The notes beneath the pieces are model-generated. The model ran no database searches and was not told the origin of the DNA. It worked only from the letters and a program-made list of their open reading frames with translations. A stretch of DNA of 64,000 nucleotides from Pseudomonadota bacterium (GTDB taxonomy: Bacteria; Pseudomonadota; Alphaproteobacteria; Acetobacterales; Acetobacteraceae): assembly GCA_021805565.1 (NCBI GenBank), contig JAJZFA010000064.1:46527-110526 (forward strand). Direction: 5' to 3'. Positions within the stretch are counted from its first letter, which is position 1. Each line of letters begins with the position of its first letter. Position numbers and translations under genes: made by a program. This document shows, one piece after another, positions 27,176 to 37,590 of this stretch.

Positions 27176-30100
27176 TCAGCCCCCCGCCGGCCGTTTGCCG
27201 CGATCGGCAACCTTTGCCGCCCCGGTCGCGCCGCGCCCGCCGATCAAAGCCTCCACCGCCCAGTAATACGGATGCGCCTGCATCGAACGCGCGCCCACCG
27301 CTTCGTCCAGCATCCGCCGTTGCGACACGGCCAGCGCCATGGCCGGTCCGGCATCAGGATCGGCACGCAAAGCCTGCAGAAACAGCGCGGTCAGGTATGT
27401 CGTGGTTTCATCGTTGGCGTCCCAGTGCGTCACCAGCAGGGAACGGGCGCCGGCAAAGAAAAAGCTGCGCGCCAGGCCCGACAGGCTTTCGCCCGCGCCG
27501 CTGCCACCCTCGCCGCCGGTGTTGCAGGCGGCCAGAATGACCAGTTCCGCGTCGAGATGCATAAGCGCGATCTGCGAAGCCGTGAGCAAGGCACCGCTGG
27601 CATCGGGTGCGTCGGGCGCTGTCGATGTCAGAACCGCCGGTTCCGTCTGGCATCGCAACTCTCCCGGCAAGATGGCATGGGTGGCGAAATGAATAATGCG
27701 GTAATCGGTCAGGTTCCGCGCCATGACATTCTTCGCGGTGAACGCCGCACCCAGCAACTGATCGCCTGGGCTGGCACCGACAAGCTGACGGGCCACATCG
27801 AGTTCCCTGCGCGCGCCTGGAAGCTCCGGCAGTCCGGCGAGTTCGCGGGCGCTGTCGCCGCAGGCGTCGACGGGAAAAGTGGCGGTCGCCTGGCGCAGCG
27901 ACGGCGGCCGGAATTCCCCCATGCCGAACCAGGGGTGGGCGGCTTTGATCGTCTTGGCCCCTTGCCGGAGATTGACGAAGCTGGCGGCGGACGGAACGTG
28001 CGACACCGCCATCGTTCGGATCAGGAATGGCGCGTGGGCCAGATCGTTGTCCGGCGCGGCGGCGGTCAGCAGCGCTCCGAACGGAACCGCCAGCAAACTG
28101 CCGGACGGCGCCACGGTCAGCGACGTGACTCCTTTCAGTCCGGTGGCGACAGGCTTTAGAATCGCCGCGTACAAGTCTGTCGCCGCATCGGCATCGAACG
28201 GTGGGGGCGTGTTGTCGGCGCGGAGGTCCATGCCGGTTCGGAATCGCTTGACCAGCTTATCGATCTTGCGCGACCCGCCTTCTATGCGGCCGGCGTCGAT
28301 GGAATCGCGGCGCAGCAACAACGTCCAGCCTTCGTCCTTGCCCATGACGACAACCGCGATCGCCTCGGCCGGCTGCAACAGCGCCTGAACATCGGCCGCC
28401 GATACTGAATCCTGCACCAGCGCGGCAAAGCCGGGCGCCGCTTCCTGCCGGGCCTGTCCTGCGTCGCGCTGAATTTCCTGTGCCTTGCGAATTTGTTCGT
28501 CCATGGCGGCGACGGCGGAGGCATTATTTTTGTCGCTCGCCAGATCGATACGCTGACGGTACAGCGATTCCAGCTTGTCGGACGCCGCATCGTACTGCCG
28601 TATCGCTTCGGCTACTTTCGGATCGCGCGCGCCCTCGGCCAAGCGGGCGGCGGCCAGTGCGATTTGCTGACTGGTGATGCCACCCCGCGCAAGTTCCGAC
28701 AGTTCGAACATTTCCACGAATACCGGCTGACCGCCGTGCGCTGTTTCCATCGACAAGGCGTGCAGGCATGGCGTCAACAAATCTGGGGAAACCCCGGTTT
28801 TCAGACTTTGCAGCGTCGCGCTTGCCGCGCGGCATTCCGGCAGCGCAGCTGCGTAGTCGCCCTGACCGGCCAACCGCGCCGCGCGCAATAACTGCGTTTC
28901 CGCCAGAGGCAGGCTATCCGGCTGGGATTGCTGGAATGCCTTGATCGCCTGCCCGAGCTGGCCGATCGCCCGAGCCGGATCCAACACGTCGTAATCGACG
29001 GTACCGGCGGTACGGAAATAGCGCGCCACCAGACGGGGATCGCGGCCGGCATAAAGGTCGCGGGCAGATTTCAGCGCGGCTTCGGCATCCGCGTCGCGTC
29101 CCAGGTCGGACAGGGCGATCGCCCGGTAGCGGCGGACCTCGATCAGGCCGTTCAGGGCATCGCTGCTCGACTGATCCGCCACCAACGACGTATCGGCGGC
29201 GGCTTGCGCCATGACCTGAATTGGGTTCCGTGCCACAGCCCCAGAACGGATCCGCGGAACCAGTGCGTCGGGCGGGACCACTGTCAGGAATCCGCGTTCC
29301 GCCTGTTCAAGCAACACGAGCGCATCGCGCGGCTTTTTGCGGTTGATCGTATCGAGCGCACGCAGATACGCGACCAGCGGCTTCGTATTTGGATCGAGCT
29401 GATCGTGGGACGCCGCCAGTTGCTCCGCGCGGGCGAACAATCGATCCGCTTCGACGAAACGGCCTTGGTTGGAAAGTTGCAAGCCCTCCCGCGCGACCGG
29501 CAGGGCCAGCGCGGGGTTGTTCGCGCCAACCAGGCGTTCCTGAATCGATACGGCGGTGCGATAGGCTGTTTCCGCGGCGGCGTAGTTGCCACGGCGATTT
29601 TCCTGGGCGCCGCGTTCCATCTGCCGCTGGACCTCGGCGATGGCACCCGCGCCATGGATATCGATGGCCTGTGCGGCTTCGCGCTGGGTGGCAAGGCCGG
29701 CCGCGTTTGCGGCCTTCGCAGGGTTTGCCGGCAGTTTTCCGGCGAGGACGCCGATGGCGGTGGGCAGGATTGTTTCGATCGGCTTAACCCCGTCGGCTAC
29801 ATAAAGTGTACCGCCGATACGCACCGCGAGGACCACATGCGTCCATCCGCCCTGCCGGCGCGTGCAAGACAAGGTGGCCGCCGGGTTGTCCTGAACGGTC
29901 GTTCGGGCGGGTGTGCCGCACATGAACCGGCCGTCGAAGGTCGTGCGCCATGCGCTTTCAGCCAGCACGGATGCCGGATCGGCCGCCTGGTCAGGTGTCA
30001 CGACGCGGCCCGCCGGTTCGAGGTACGTGCCGCAATAAATTTGCGAGTCGGTCGTTCCGCGCTGTATCGAACACGACTCATGAGCGGCGTTCGTTCCAAG

Positions 30101-30226
30101 GTCGAGCGCCACGCCGGTGTGACCGCCCGCCACGTAAGAATCTATCGAAGGAACCGCGCAGGACGCCATCGTCAGGCACGAAGCCAGCAGCAGAATACTG
30201 ATTCGTATTCGAAGGATCATGGTCAA
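27176..30226 (-). CDS. TPR-CHAT domain protease, predicted lipoprotein
   Basis: A 1016-residue protein. The N-terminus is a lipoprotein-like signal with two possible lipobox cysteines (LLASC and TMASC). Residues ~200-600 are helical repeats of the TPR type (RRGNYAAAETAYRTAV, EGLQLSNQGRFVEADRLFARA). A coiled stretch follows around 560-620. The C-terminal CHAT domain (~680-1000) belongs to the caspase/separase clan and keeps both catalytic residues: His850 in IIHFATHA and Cys901 in LAACNTGG. It overlaps the tpsA stop as ATGA, so it is co-translated with the exoprotein. Processing or surveillance of TpsA at the envelope is the natural hypothesis. The substrate is unknown. Confidence 0.88.
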   Translation of the reverse strand: MTMILRIRISILLLASCLTMASCAVPSIDSYVAGGHTGVALDLGTNAAHESCSIQRGTTDSQIYCGTYLEPAGRVVTPDQAADPASVLAESAWRTTFDGRFMCGTPARTTVQDNPAATLSCTRRQGGWTHVVLAVRIGGTLYVADGVKPIETILPTAIGVLAGKLPANPAKAANAAGLATQREAAQAIDIHGAGAIAEVQRQMERGAQENRRGNYAAAETAYRTAVSIQERLVGANNPALALPVAREGLQLSNQGRFVEADRLFARAEQLAASHDQLDPNTKPLVAYLRALDTINRKKPRDALVLLEQAERGFLTVVPPDALVPRIRSGAVARNPIQVMAQAAADTSLVADQSSSDALNGLIEVRRYRAIALSDLGRDADAEAALKSARDLYAGRDPRLVARYFRTAGTVDYDVLDPARAIGQLGQAIKAFQQSQPDSLPLAETQLLRAARLAGQGDYAAALPECRAASATLQSLKTGVSPDLLTPCLHALSMETAHGGQPVFVEMFELSELARGGITSQQIALAAARLAEGARDPKVAEAIRQYDAASDKLESLYRQRIDLASDKNNASAVAAMDEQIRKAQEIQRDAGQARQEAAPGFAALVQDSVSAADVQALLQPAEAIAVVVMGKDEGWTLLLRRDSIDAGRIEGGSRKIDKLVKRFRTGMDLRADNTPPPFDADAATDLYAAILKPVATGLKGVTSLTVAPSGSLLAVPFGALLTAAAPDNDLAHAPFLIRTMAVSHVPSAASFVNLRQGAKTIKAAHPWFGMGEFRPPSLRQATATFPVDACGDSARELAGLPELPGARRELDVARQLVGASPGDQLLGAAFTAKNVMARNLTDYRIIHFATHAILPGELRCQTEPAVLTSTAPDAPDASGALLTASQIALMHLDAELVILAACNTGGEGGSGAGESLSGLARSFFFAGARSLLVTHWDANDETTTYLTALFLQALRADPDAGPAMALAVSQRRMLDEAVGARSMQAHPYYWAVEALIGGRGATGAAKVADRGKRPAGG

Positions 30227-33200
30227 TAATCCTTTTCCGCGACATCGGGCAAAACGATGTCCAGGTCCGACAGAGGGAGCATTTCACCTACGTCCACCTC
30301 ATTCAACGGATTGAACACCGGAACGGTGAGGCCGGTGAATTTGATGCAGTCGAACGCGGAGATCGGGCACCCGTTGATCTGGTAATTATTCGACGGTTCG
30401 GGGGAAATATGGCTAGTGGACGCAGCGGTCTGGCCCGCGATGCCGCCGACCGAGCCGGTTAGGTTAACCGGCACCTTTGTCGCGATCGAATAGGCGACCT
30501 GTAGCCCCGCGACATCGACCTGGCCGCTGGCGGTTCCAGCGCCCAGGCTTAGAAACAGCTTGACATGCGGCTGTAGGAAAACGCCAAGACCGACGTTCCC
30601 CGATCCAGTCGGCGGCAACGCGAACGTCCAATCAACGATGTTGGATGTGGCGATTACCGGATTGGTCAAGACGGCGAAGTCCGATGCCAGTAAATAAACA
30701 CCCGGCGAACCCGGCACGGGGAATGCGCCGACGTTGAGAGAGTTTGTTGTACCGGAACCCAGGCCGGAGTATCCATTGCCTTGGACCAGATCGATTGTAT
30801 AGCCGACGTCTTTAATCGTGACGCTTGTCGCGGTTATCTGCCCGGCGAGCATCAGATTGGATGCGTCAACAAGGGCGATCGCATGGCCGGGGTCGCTGAG
30901 TGCACCCAGCGTGCCGATGACATTTGCCTGATTTAGCGCTATGTTCCCGCCAGCCGAACCGGTCAGTCGCCCAGCGGCGATCAACCCGGTTGGACCCTCT
31001 ACGATCGTAGTTCCAGAGTCGAGTCCGAGCGTAGCGGCGACGATTGGTCGCTCGATATCGATCGCGCCTCCGGCCAGCCGTACCGAAATCGGGATAACAC
31101 CGGGCTGGCCTGCCGACGGCGGCGATAGTTCGATCGGGGGCGGCGGACCGGCGGGCGGCGCGATGGCGTAACCGGCCACCGGGGCGATCGCGCCGACCGC
31201 TCCGGCCAGCCCAAAGCCCTGCGTGCCGGACGGCCCGGCGATCAGGACGGCACCCGACGGTGCCTGTAAGACGTTACCTGGGATTGCGTCGCCGGCCGTC
31301 GCTAATGCCGCACCGCCAAGCAAGCCGGAATTGGCGACAACCGCGTTACCGCCGGCGGCGAGCAGCATAAATCCGCTGGGCGCCCCCGCGGCGGACACAT
31401 CGCCTGCTATCGATATCCCGTTATTCGCAGTGACCCCGAGGGTTCCCCCGGTCGCCAGCAGGCCGCGGGTCTGGACGAACGCGCCGGCCGTGAAGATGTT
31501 CGCACTACCCGATGCCGCCAGTTCGCCGCCGGTTTGGTCGAAGGTGCCGGCAGTAGCCGCGGAACCGGCCCAGCCCGGCACGCCGATGCCCTGGCCAATG
31601 GACAGGACATTGCCCGCGGCGACGGTCCCGGCGCTTTCCGATAGCGCGCCCAGGACGATATCGCGCGCGGCGAGCATGATGCCCCCGCTTTCGGTCAACA
31701 GCGACCCAACCGTGACCGAACCGTTGGCACCAATGTAACTGGCAGCGGATTGTGTGACGTTAGCGGAGAAGGAAATCGCGGACGTAGGTCCCAGCCCGGC
31801 GATGATTTCATTCGCGCCGACCGTCGTCAGCGGAGCCACGATCGCGACGGATCCGCCATTTCCGCTTGTTACGATGGTGCCGCCGGACAAGGCCGCTCCG
31901 CCTGGTGCGGCTATCGCTACGCTGCCGCCAGCGATCGCGCCGGCGCTTTGCGATACCGTATTCGTCGCCGAAAGTGTCACCGCGCCGTTTGCCTCCACCA
32001 ATGGCGGCACCGAACCCGATCGAGCCAGCGTAATGCTGCCGGCTGTCAGTTGCACGCTGCCGGCTGGGCTTGCGGCAATGGCCTCGCCATTGACGGTGAG
32101 TAGCTTGTTCGTGGGAATCAGGATCGTCAATGAGGCCGATGACGAAGCTGGAGTGCCGCTACCCGCGACCACATCGCCAGCGATCGTCAGGTTGGAGGTA
32201 TCGACAATGTCGATGCCACCGGTTGCGCGCAACGATCCAGGCGCGCCATTGGAGGCCGAACCCAGATTGGCGATCTGGTTGACCCCGCCCAGGAGCGAAA
32301 TCGAACCCACGATGTCGCCGCTGCTGAGCAGCGCCTGGGCGATCAACGTGCCCAAACCGCTTTGCGTCAGGCCGCCGGACGCAACCGTAATGTCGGCGAT
32401 ACCGTTGGTGCCAGCGTTAACCAGACCCGCGAGGGTGAGACCCTGATTGTCCACCACCGTCAGGCCGCCCGTCGCGGACAAGGCGGCGATCGTGCCGATC
32501 TGGTTCGTCGTGCCGGCCAGTGTCGCCGCGCCCGCGATGCCGCTGCCGCTGGTCAGTATCCCCGCGATCAGCGTGCCGGACGAACCCTGCGTCAGCCCAC
32601 CCGCCAGCGTGGAAATATCCACGGTGCCGGCGTTGCCGCCGCCGGCAAACAAAGCCGCCGCGCCGGCCACGTGAAGCGACCCGCCCAGCACGATCGAACC
32701 CGCCGACAATGTCGCCGAGGACGCGACGATCGTTCCTGGTACTCCAAGTCCGAACGTTCCTGTATTGACCACGACCGAACCGCTGTTGCTGGTCACAGGA
32801 CCGGTAATCGACAGCCCGGTTGCATCGGTCAGCGTAAAGCCGTTCGGGGCGTTGAACGTGCCCAGACTAACGATGCTGTTGCCGCTGACGAAGCTGGCGC
32901 TGGCGAGCGCGCTACCGTTCAGCGTTCCGGCGCCAATCGTGCCGCCGGACTGGCCGATCGTGCCGGCCGAGACAATGTCGAGCACATTGGCGGCGGAAAC
33001 GGTGCCGGCCAGAATCAGGTCGCCGGCTTTTGTTGTCAGCGACAGCGTACTGGTTGCGCCGATGTCCTTGACGGGGCCGGCGACGGTCAGGGATTCGTTA
33101 TCGGTCAACGCGAAACCGGCGGCGGTGCTGAAAGCAGCCAGCGTTCCGATCAGATTTCCGGTTTGCGTCATGGTTGCCGAGGTTGCCGCGCCGCCTGTCA

Positions 33201-36200
33201 GGGTGACCGCGCCGATCGATCCACCGGTCTGGTCAATGTTGCCGCCGGTCGCCGACAAGGCCAGAACAGTCCCGGCATTGATCGCGCCGGCAACGCCGAT
33301 CGTGCCTGCCGTCAGGCCGATATTAGCGGCGGACAGCGGACCTGAGGCAGTCAGCGAACCGGTATCCAACAGACGGAAGTCGCCCCCGGTCACGGTCACG
33401 GATCCGATCGCCGCGATAGCGTTGGCTGTGCCGGCCAGATTAACGGTGCCGGCCAAGCCGCTATTTGTAAGCAACGTGCCGGCGGCGATGGTGCCGGCCG
33501 GATCCTGGGTTACGCCGCCGCCCGAGGTGTTCAGGCCGATCGTGCCGCCAGATAATACGTCGCCGGCGTTCAGAACAATGCCGCCGCCACCGGCTGTCAG
33601 CGTCATTGTCGGCCCGGAGCCGATTGTTCCGCTTACAGTCAGGGTGGGCGCGCCACCGATCGATACGCCGGTCGCACCGACCGAACCGGCAACGATGAGG
33701 TTGCCGACCAGCCCAGAATCGTTAAGCCCAAACGAACCGCTGCTAACGATGAAATCGCCGACCGCGGCGATGGTGTTGGCCTGGGTCAGGATGACATCGT
33801 TGATGGCATGTCCAGAGAGGGTTTTCGCTGTCAGGATCGCACCGGCCGACTGGACAATGCCGTTAAGCGAATCCAGTTCGAGATTGATCGCGGCGGAACC
33901 GAAAATTCCCTGGACCGCGATCGATCCCGCGAACGTTGTTGGGCCGATGCTGCCGGGCAGCGTCACCGCACCGATGCGAACATTGGATGCATTGATGTGG
34001 AACAAAGAAGCCAAATAGGAACCGGATGTGGTACCAATGACGAACCCGACGCCGATCGCAGTGCCAGATGTATATGGCGCCCATTCGAATGTTTGGGCGA
34101 AAACCGTGCCGCTGGATTCGCTAAAAGCGACGGCGAAGTTATTGGATTGGAAACTTGCAAGCCCGCCAGAATTCACCGTCCCCCCAATAGAGATCCCTCC
34201 GGAGGATTGCAGGAAGACGTTTTCTTTCGCGTAGATCGTGCCAAAGCTCACGAGGTTGGGCCCCGATGCGACCGCCAGATTTCCGCCGGTCGCCGCCAGA
34301 TTATAGGCTTCTGTAATTGTATTGCCTGGATTCATCAGGGTTACACTGGCGCCACTACCGCTAAGAATGTTCGCTGTCAGCGGTGCCGACTGAGATATGG
34401 CCCCGATTGCAAACAGGTTGATGCCGTCCGCACTTGCGCCGAATGTGCCGGCGATGGAGATCGAACCGGCTGTTGTCGTGACGTTTGTACTGCCCGGCAG
34501 CGTCACCGCCCCGAGATTCAGGCTTGCCGGCCCGATTCCCGCTAGCGATACCAGCGATAAACCAGCGCCGCTGGTACCGAGCGTCAGGATGCCGCCCTGG
34601 GTGTTCGGTGCCAGCTCGAAAATGCTGCCGGTTATGGTGCCGCCGGCAACGATCGAGAACGCATCGGTCTCGAAACTTGCATTCGATCCGGCGCCGATAC
34701 TGCCGGTCGCGCCTACGGTAATTCCGGCGACGTTGGAGCTTTGAATAAAGACATTGCCGGGCGCCGTGACCGTTCCGACCACAGTCAATGCTTTGCTATC
34801 CATCAGAAAGAAGTCGCCGATGCCGCCGGCAACCCCCAGGCTGCCCAAAGCGCCGATCGCATTGGCGCTGCCCGGCAATGACACCGCACCGGCGATACCG
34901 CCGCTGCTTTGCAGCGTTGCCGCGACGATCGTGCCGGTGCCGGCCTGGGTCACGCCGCCGGCGGCGGGCACGGTCAGGTCCACCAGTGCCCCGATTTCGC
35001 CCAGGCTGGCGCTGCCGTTCAGCGCGATGCCGTTGCTGCCGGTCAGGGCGATGGTGCTGCCCTGCACGTTCGCCGCGTTGGCCAGCACGATCGATCCCGC
35101 ATTCACCGCGACCGATCCGGTCGCATGCAGCGGCCCTGTCACGTTCAGCGAACCGGCGTTCGTCAGCGAAAACCCGCCGGCAACCGCCAGGCTGCCCAAA
35201 GCGCCGATCGCGTTGGCACTGCCCGGCAACGACACCGGCCCGGCGATACCGCCGCTGCTTTGCAGCGTTGCCGCGACGATCGTGCCGGTGCGGAGCTGGG
35301 TCACGCCGCCGGCGACGGGCACGGTCAGGTCCACCAGTGCCCCGATTTCGCCCAGGCTGGCGCTGCCGTTCAGCGCGATGCCGTTGCTGCCGGTCAGGGC
35401 GATCGTGCTGCCCTGCACGTTCGCCGCGGTGGCGAGCACGATCGATCCCGCATTCACCGCGACAGATCCGGTCGCATGCAGCGGCCCTGTCACGTTCAGC
35501 GAACCGATGTTGTTCGCAAGGGTAAAATCGCCAGAACCGACCTGAAATGAGCCAAGCAATCCGATTGTGTTCGCGCCGGCAAGCGCGACAGTTCCGGTCA
35601 CTCCAAGACTGCTCAGCAGCGTACCGGTATTAATGGAGCCGGTACCGAGCTGGCGGATGCCACCGCTTTTGGCGCTTAGATCGACAACGGTCGCCGCGCC
35701 GGTGCCATTCTGGATCGCGGTGTCGGTCAGATCGATGCCATAACCGGCCGATGCAACTCCCGCTTGCATCGTTACGTTCGGTGCCGACAGCAGAACCGAA
35801 CCGGAAGTCATTGGTCCGGTTGTGCCGATCAGGATGGAACCGGTCTCCGCCGTGGCGGTTCCGGACGACAGGAACAACCCGCTGCCCGCGCCGATAGTGA
35901 CGCCCCGATCGATCAGCAGATTGCTGCCAGCCTGAAGGATCAGACTATTAGCGACGTCGATTGTCGCATGCACACCTATGGTGCCGGTGGAGGTCTGCAG
36001 CACCACATTGCCCGACGCGCCGACCAACTGGATTTCGCTGTTGGTGACGGTATCGGGCTTTGCGTCCGCGACGTTGGCCGAGATTGTGCCCCCGTTATTG
36101 AACGAACCGTTCAACCCGCTTTTACCAGCATTCCCCTGAACAACATCCAATGTCTTCGGATCGAGCAGAACGGTGCCCAATCCGCCACGCGGCGCCGACA

Positions 36201-37539
36201 GATCGACCATCCCTGTCAAGGCAAAGCCGAGGTTGCCCGACACCTCGGCGAACCCGCCATTGCCTCCCAGTGGCCCGCCGGTCGCGCTGATGGTGCCCGC
36301 CATGTCGGTGGATTTCGTGGACAATATCGTGACGCGGCCGCCATCGCCCTTCACGGTGGCGTTTGCCGCGATATTGGCGCCTGACTGAACCACGACGGTC
36401 GTGGCGGTTTTGGCGGACACGACGGCCGGACCGCCCCTGGCGCGGCGTGCCGTCGTGCCGATCGCCACCAGCCCCCCCCCGGCCGGGCCGGACGCGCCGA
36501 TCCGCGCCGTGGGCGCCAGCGTTACCGCCCCGGTGGTGTTCACCACGACCGAACCGCCCGTTGTCCCGGCCGCATGGCCGTTGGCCGCGATCGCGCCGGA
36601 GACGATGACGTCGCCCCCAGCCCCGGCGATCGCCACCCGCCCGGTCTGCCCCCCAACCGTATCGGCGGCGATTTTACCGCCGGCATCGACCAGCGTTTGC
36701 ACCACGCCGTCCACCGCCTGTGCCGTCAGCAGGACGGATCCGCCCGATGCACTGATTACTCCGGTATTCGTCACCAGCACCTGATTGCCGCCGGGCGCCG
36801 TCGCAACCTGTTTGGTGACGTTGATCGACACTAACCCATCGCCATAAAGATCGAGCGTAGTGGCTTCCGCACCCGCCAAAATGACCTTGCCCAGGCGGGC
36901 TCGGATGACGCCGGAATTCGCCACCTGGGGCGCGACGAGGGCAGCAAGGCCTTGGTCTTTGATCGTGAACGTGCCACGGTTTTCGATCGTCGCACCCGGT
37001 TTTGCCGCCTGATCGAAGACCAGCTTGCCGGCCATTAGATTGCTGTTGCTGATTCCCGCGGCCGAAACGACAAGGCCGGCCGTGTCGATCTGGGCACCGG
37101 CAGCGAACAACAGGCCCGCCTGGTTGACGATGATCACGGTGCCATTGGAGGTGATTCGTCCGGCAACCTCCGACGGATTGGGACCAACCACACGGTTAAG
37201 CGTGACCGAACGAGACGAAGGATCGACGTAGCGCACCGTCTGGCCGCTGCCCACGTTATAGCTCTGCCAGTTCACCGCTGCATTCTGGCTGGTTTGGACG
37301 ATGGTCGTTTGGTTGGCGGACTGCGTAATGCCGGCCTGACCGGCCACCACCTGTCCGCCGGCCGGCCGAGCACCCGGGGGCAACTGGGCGTGTGCGCGCG
37401 GCACCATCGCCAGCACGGCAACCGCTGCAACCGCCTGCAAGGCGGTGCTCGACATCAGGCCCAGCCGGCTGCATCCCCGCACAATGGCACTATCGGCCGG
37501 TGTCGCGACCTGGGGCGGTGCCAGCCGGGTACTCGTCAT
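30223..37539 (-). CDS. Two-partner secretion exoprotein TpsA (filamentous haemagglutinin family)
   Basis: A 2438-residue exoprotein. The ATG at 37539 is preferred because GGGGA lies eight bases before it; the frame extends to 37563. A long signal peptide ends at AHAQ. The TPS secretion domain follows (NWQSYNVGSGQTVRYVDP, LNRVVGPNPSEVAGRI, VNQAGLLFAAGAQIDTAGLV). The body is Gly/Ala/Thr/Ser-rich beta-helix with repeats such as LTVAG and GSLNVTGPLHATG, including a near-identical 117-residue tandem pair. The last 100 residues leave the helix pattern and contain GCPISAFDCI, two cysteines seven apart, which recalls the HMW1-type C-terminal loop that keeps an adhesin attached to its transporter. tpsB lies directly upstream. 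Confidence 0.93.
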   Translation of the reverse strand: MTSTRLAPPQVATPADSAIVRGCSRLGLMSSTALQAVAAVAVLAMVPRAHAQLPPGARPAGGQVVAGQAGITQSANQTTIVQTSQNAAVNWQSYNVGSGQTVRYVDPSSRSVTLNRVVGPNPSEVAGRITSNGTVIIVNQAGLLFAAGAQIDTAGLVVSAAGISNSNLMAGKLVFDQAAKPGATIENRGTFTIKDQGLAALVAPQVANSGVIRARLGKVILAGAEATTLDLYGDGLVSINVTKQVATAPGGNQVLVTNTGVISASGGSVLLTAQAVDGVVQTLVDAGGKIAADTVGGQTGRVAIAGAGGDVIVSGAIAANGHAAGTTGGSVVVNTTGAVTLAPTARIGASGPAGGGLVAIGTTARRARGGPAVVSAKTATTVVVQSGANIAANATVKGDGGRVTILSTKSTDMAGTISATGGPLGGNGGFAEVSGNLGFALTGMVDLSAPRGGLGTVLLDPKTLDVVQGNAGKSGLNGSFNNGGTISANVADAKPDTVTNSEIQLVGASGNVVLQTSTGTIGVHATIDVANSLILQAGSNLLIDRGVTIGAGSGLFLSSGTATAETGSILIGTTGPMTSGSVLLSAPNVTMQAGVASAGYGIDLTDTAIQNGTGAATVVDLSAKSGGIRQLGTGSINTGTLLSSLGVTGTVALAGANTIGLLGSFQVGSGDFTLANNIGSLNVTGPLHATGSVAVNAGSIVLATAANVQGSTIALTGSNGIALNGSASLGEIGALVDLTVPVAGGVTQLRTGTIVAATLQSSGGIAGPVSLPGSANAIGALGSLAVAGGFSLTNAGSLNVTGPLHATGSVAVNAGSIVLANAANVQGSTIALTGSNGIALNGSASLGEIGALVDLTVPAAGGVTQAGTGTIVAATLQSSGGIAGAVSLPGSANAIGALGSLGVAGGIGDFFLMDSKALTVVGTVTAPGNVFIQSSNVAGITVGATGSIGAGSNASFETDAFSIVAGGTITGSIFELAPNTQGGILTLGTSGAGLSLVSLAGIGPASLNLGAVTLPGSTNVTTTAGSISIAGTFGASADGINLFAIGAISQSAPLTANILSGSGASVTLMNPGNTITEAYNLAATGGNLAVASGPNLVSFGTIYAKENVFLQSSGGISIGGTVNSGGLASFQSNNFAVAFSESSGTVFAQTFEWAPYTSGTAIGVGFVIGTTSGSYLASLFHINASNVRIGAVTLPGSIGPTTFAGSIAVQGIFGSAAINLELDSLNGIVQSAGAILTAKTLSGHAINDVILTQANTIAAVGDFIVSSGSFGLNDSGLVGNLIVAGSVGATGVSIGGAPTLTVSGTIGSGPTMTLTAGGGGIVLNAGDVLSGGTIGLNTSGGGVTQDPAGTIAAGTLLTNSGLAGTVNLAGTANAIAAIGSVTVTGGDFRLLDTGSLTASGPLSAANIGLTAGTIGVAGAINAGTVLALSATGGNIDQTGGSIGAVTLTGGAATSATMTQTGNLIGTLAAFSTAAGFALTDNESLTVAGPVKDIGATSTLSLTTKAGDLILAGTVSAANVLDIVSAGTIGQSGGTIGAGTLNGSALASASFVSGNSIVSLGTFNAPNGFTLTDATGLSITGPVTSNSGSVVVNTGTFGLGVPGTIVASSATLSAGSIVLGGSLHVAGAAALFAGGGNAGTVDISTLAGGLTQGSSGTLIAGILTSGSGIAGAATLAGTTNQIGTIAALSATGGLTVVDNQGLTLAGLVNAGTNGIADITVASGGLTQSGLGTLIAQALLSSGDIVGSISLLGGVNQIANLGSASNGAPGSLRATGGIDIVDTSNLTIAGDVVAGSGTPASSSASLTILIPTNKLLTVNGEAIAASPAGSVQLTAGSITLARSGSVPPLVEANGAVTLSATNTVSQSAGAIAGGSVAIAAPGGAALSGGTIVTSGNGGSVAIVAPLTTVGANEIIAGLGPTSAISFSANVTQSAASYIGANGSVTVGSLLTESGGIMLAARDIVLGALSESAGTVAAGNVLSIGQGIGVPGWAGSAATAGTFDQTGGELAASGSANIFTAGAFVQTRGLLATGGTLGVTANNGISIAGDVSAAGAPSGFMLLAAGGNAVVANSGLLGGAALATAGDAIPGNVLQAPSGAVLIAGPSGTQGFGLAGAVGAIAPVAGYAIAPPAGPPPPIELSPPSAGQPGVIPISVRLAGGAIDIERPIVAATLGLDSGTTIVEGPTGLIAAGRLTGSAGGNIALNQANVIGTLGALSDPGHAIALVDASNLMLAGQITATSVTIKDVGYTIDLVQGNGYSGLGSGTTNSLNVGAFPVPGSPGVYLLASDFAVLTNPVIATSNIVDWTFALPPTGSGNVGLGVFLQPHVKLFLSLGAGTASGQVDVAGLQVAYSIATKVPVNLTGSVGGIAGQTAASTSHISPEPSNNYQINGCPISAFDCIKFTGLTVPVFNPLNEVDVGEMLPLSDLDIVLPDVAEKDY
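34825..35505 (-). repeat. 351-bp near-identical tandem duplication inside tpsA
   Basis: The sequence from 34825 to 35175 recurs at 35176 with an exact 351-bp offset (117 codons) and only scattered substitutions until about 35505, where similarity stops. At protein level both copies read ...ATLQSSGGIAGxVSLPGSANAIGALGSL... . The near-identity points to a recent unequal recombination and a length-variable adhesin shaft. Confidence 0.9.
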
Positions 37540-37590
37540 AACAATTGTCCCCAAAACGCGCACATGTGTTTCATCGCCTGAACAAGCTGG

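Noticed and set aside
27107..28159. 350-codon and similar plus-strand frames opposite the CHAT and TpsA genes (also 28928-30229, 32765-34018)
   Set aside because: Composition reflects the antisense of repetitive coding DNA, with no start signals or recognisable domains.
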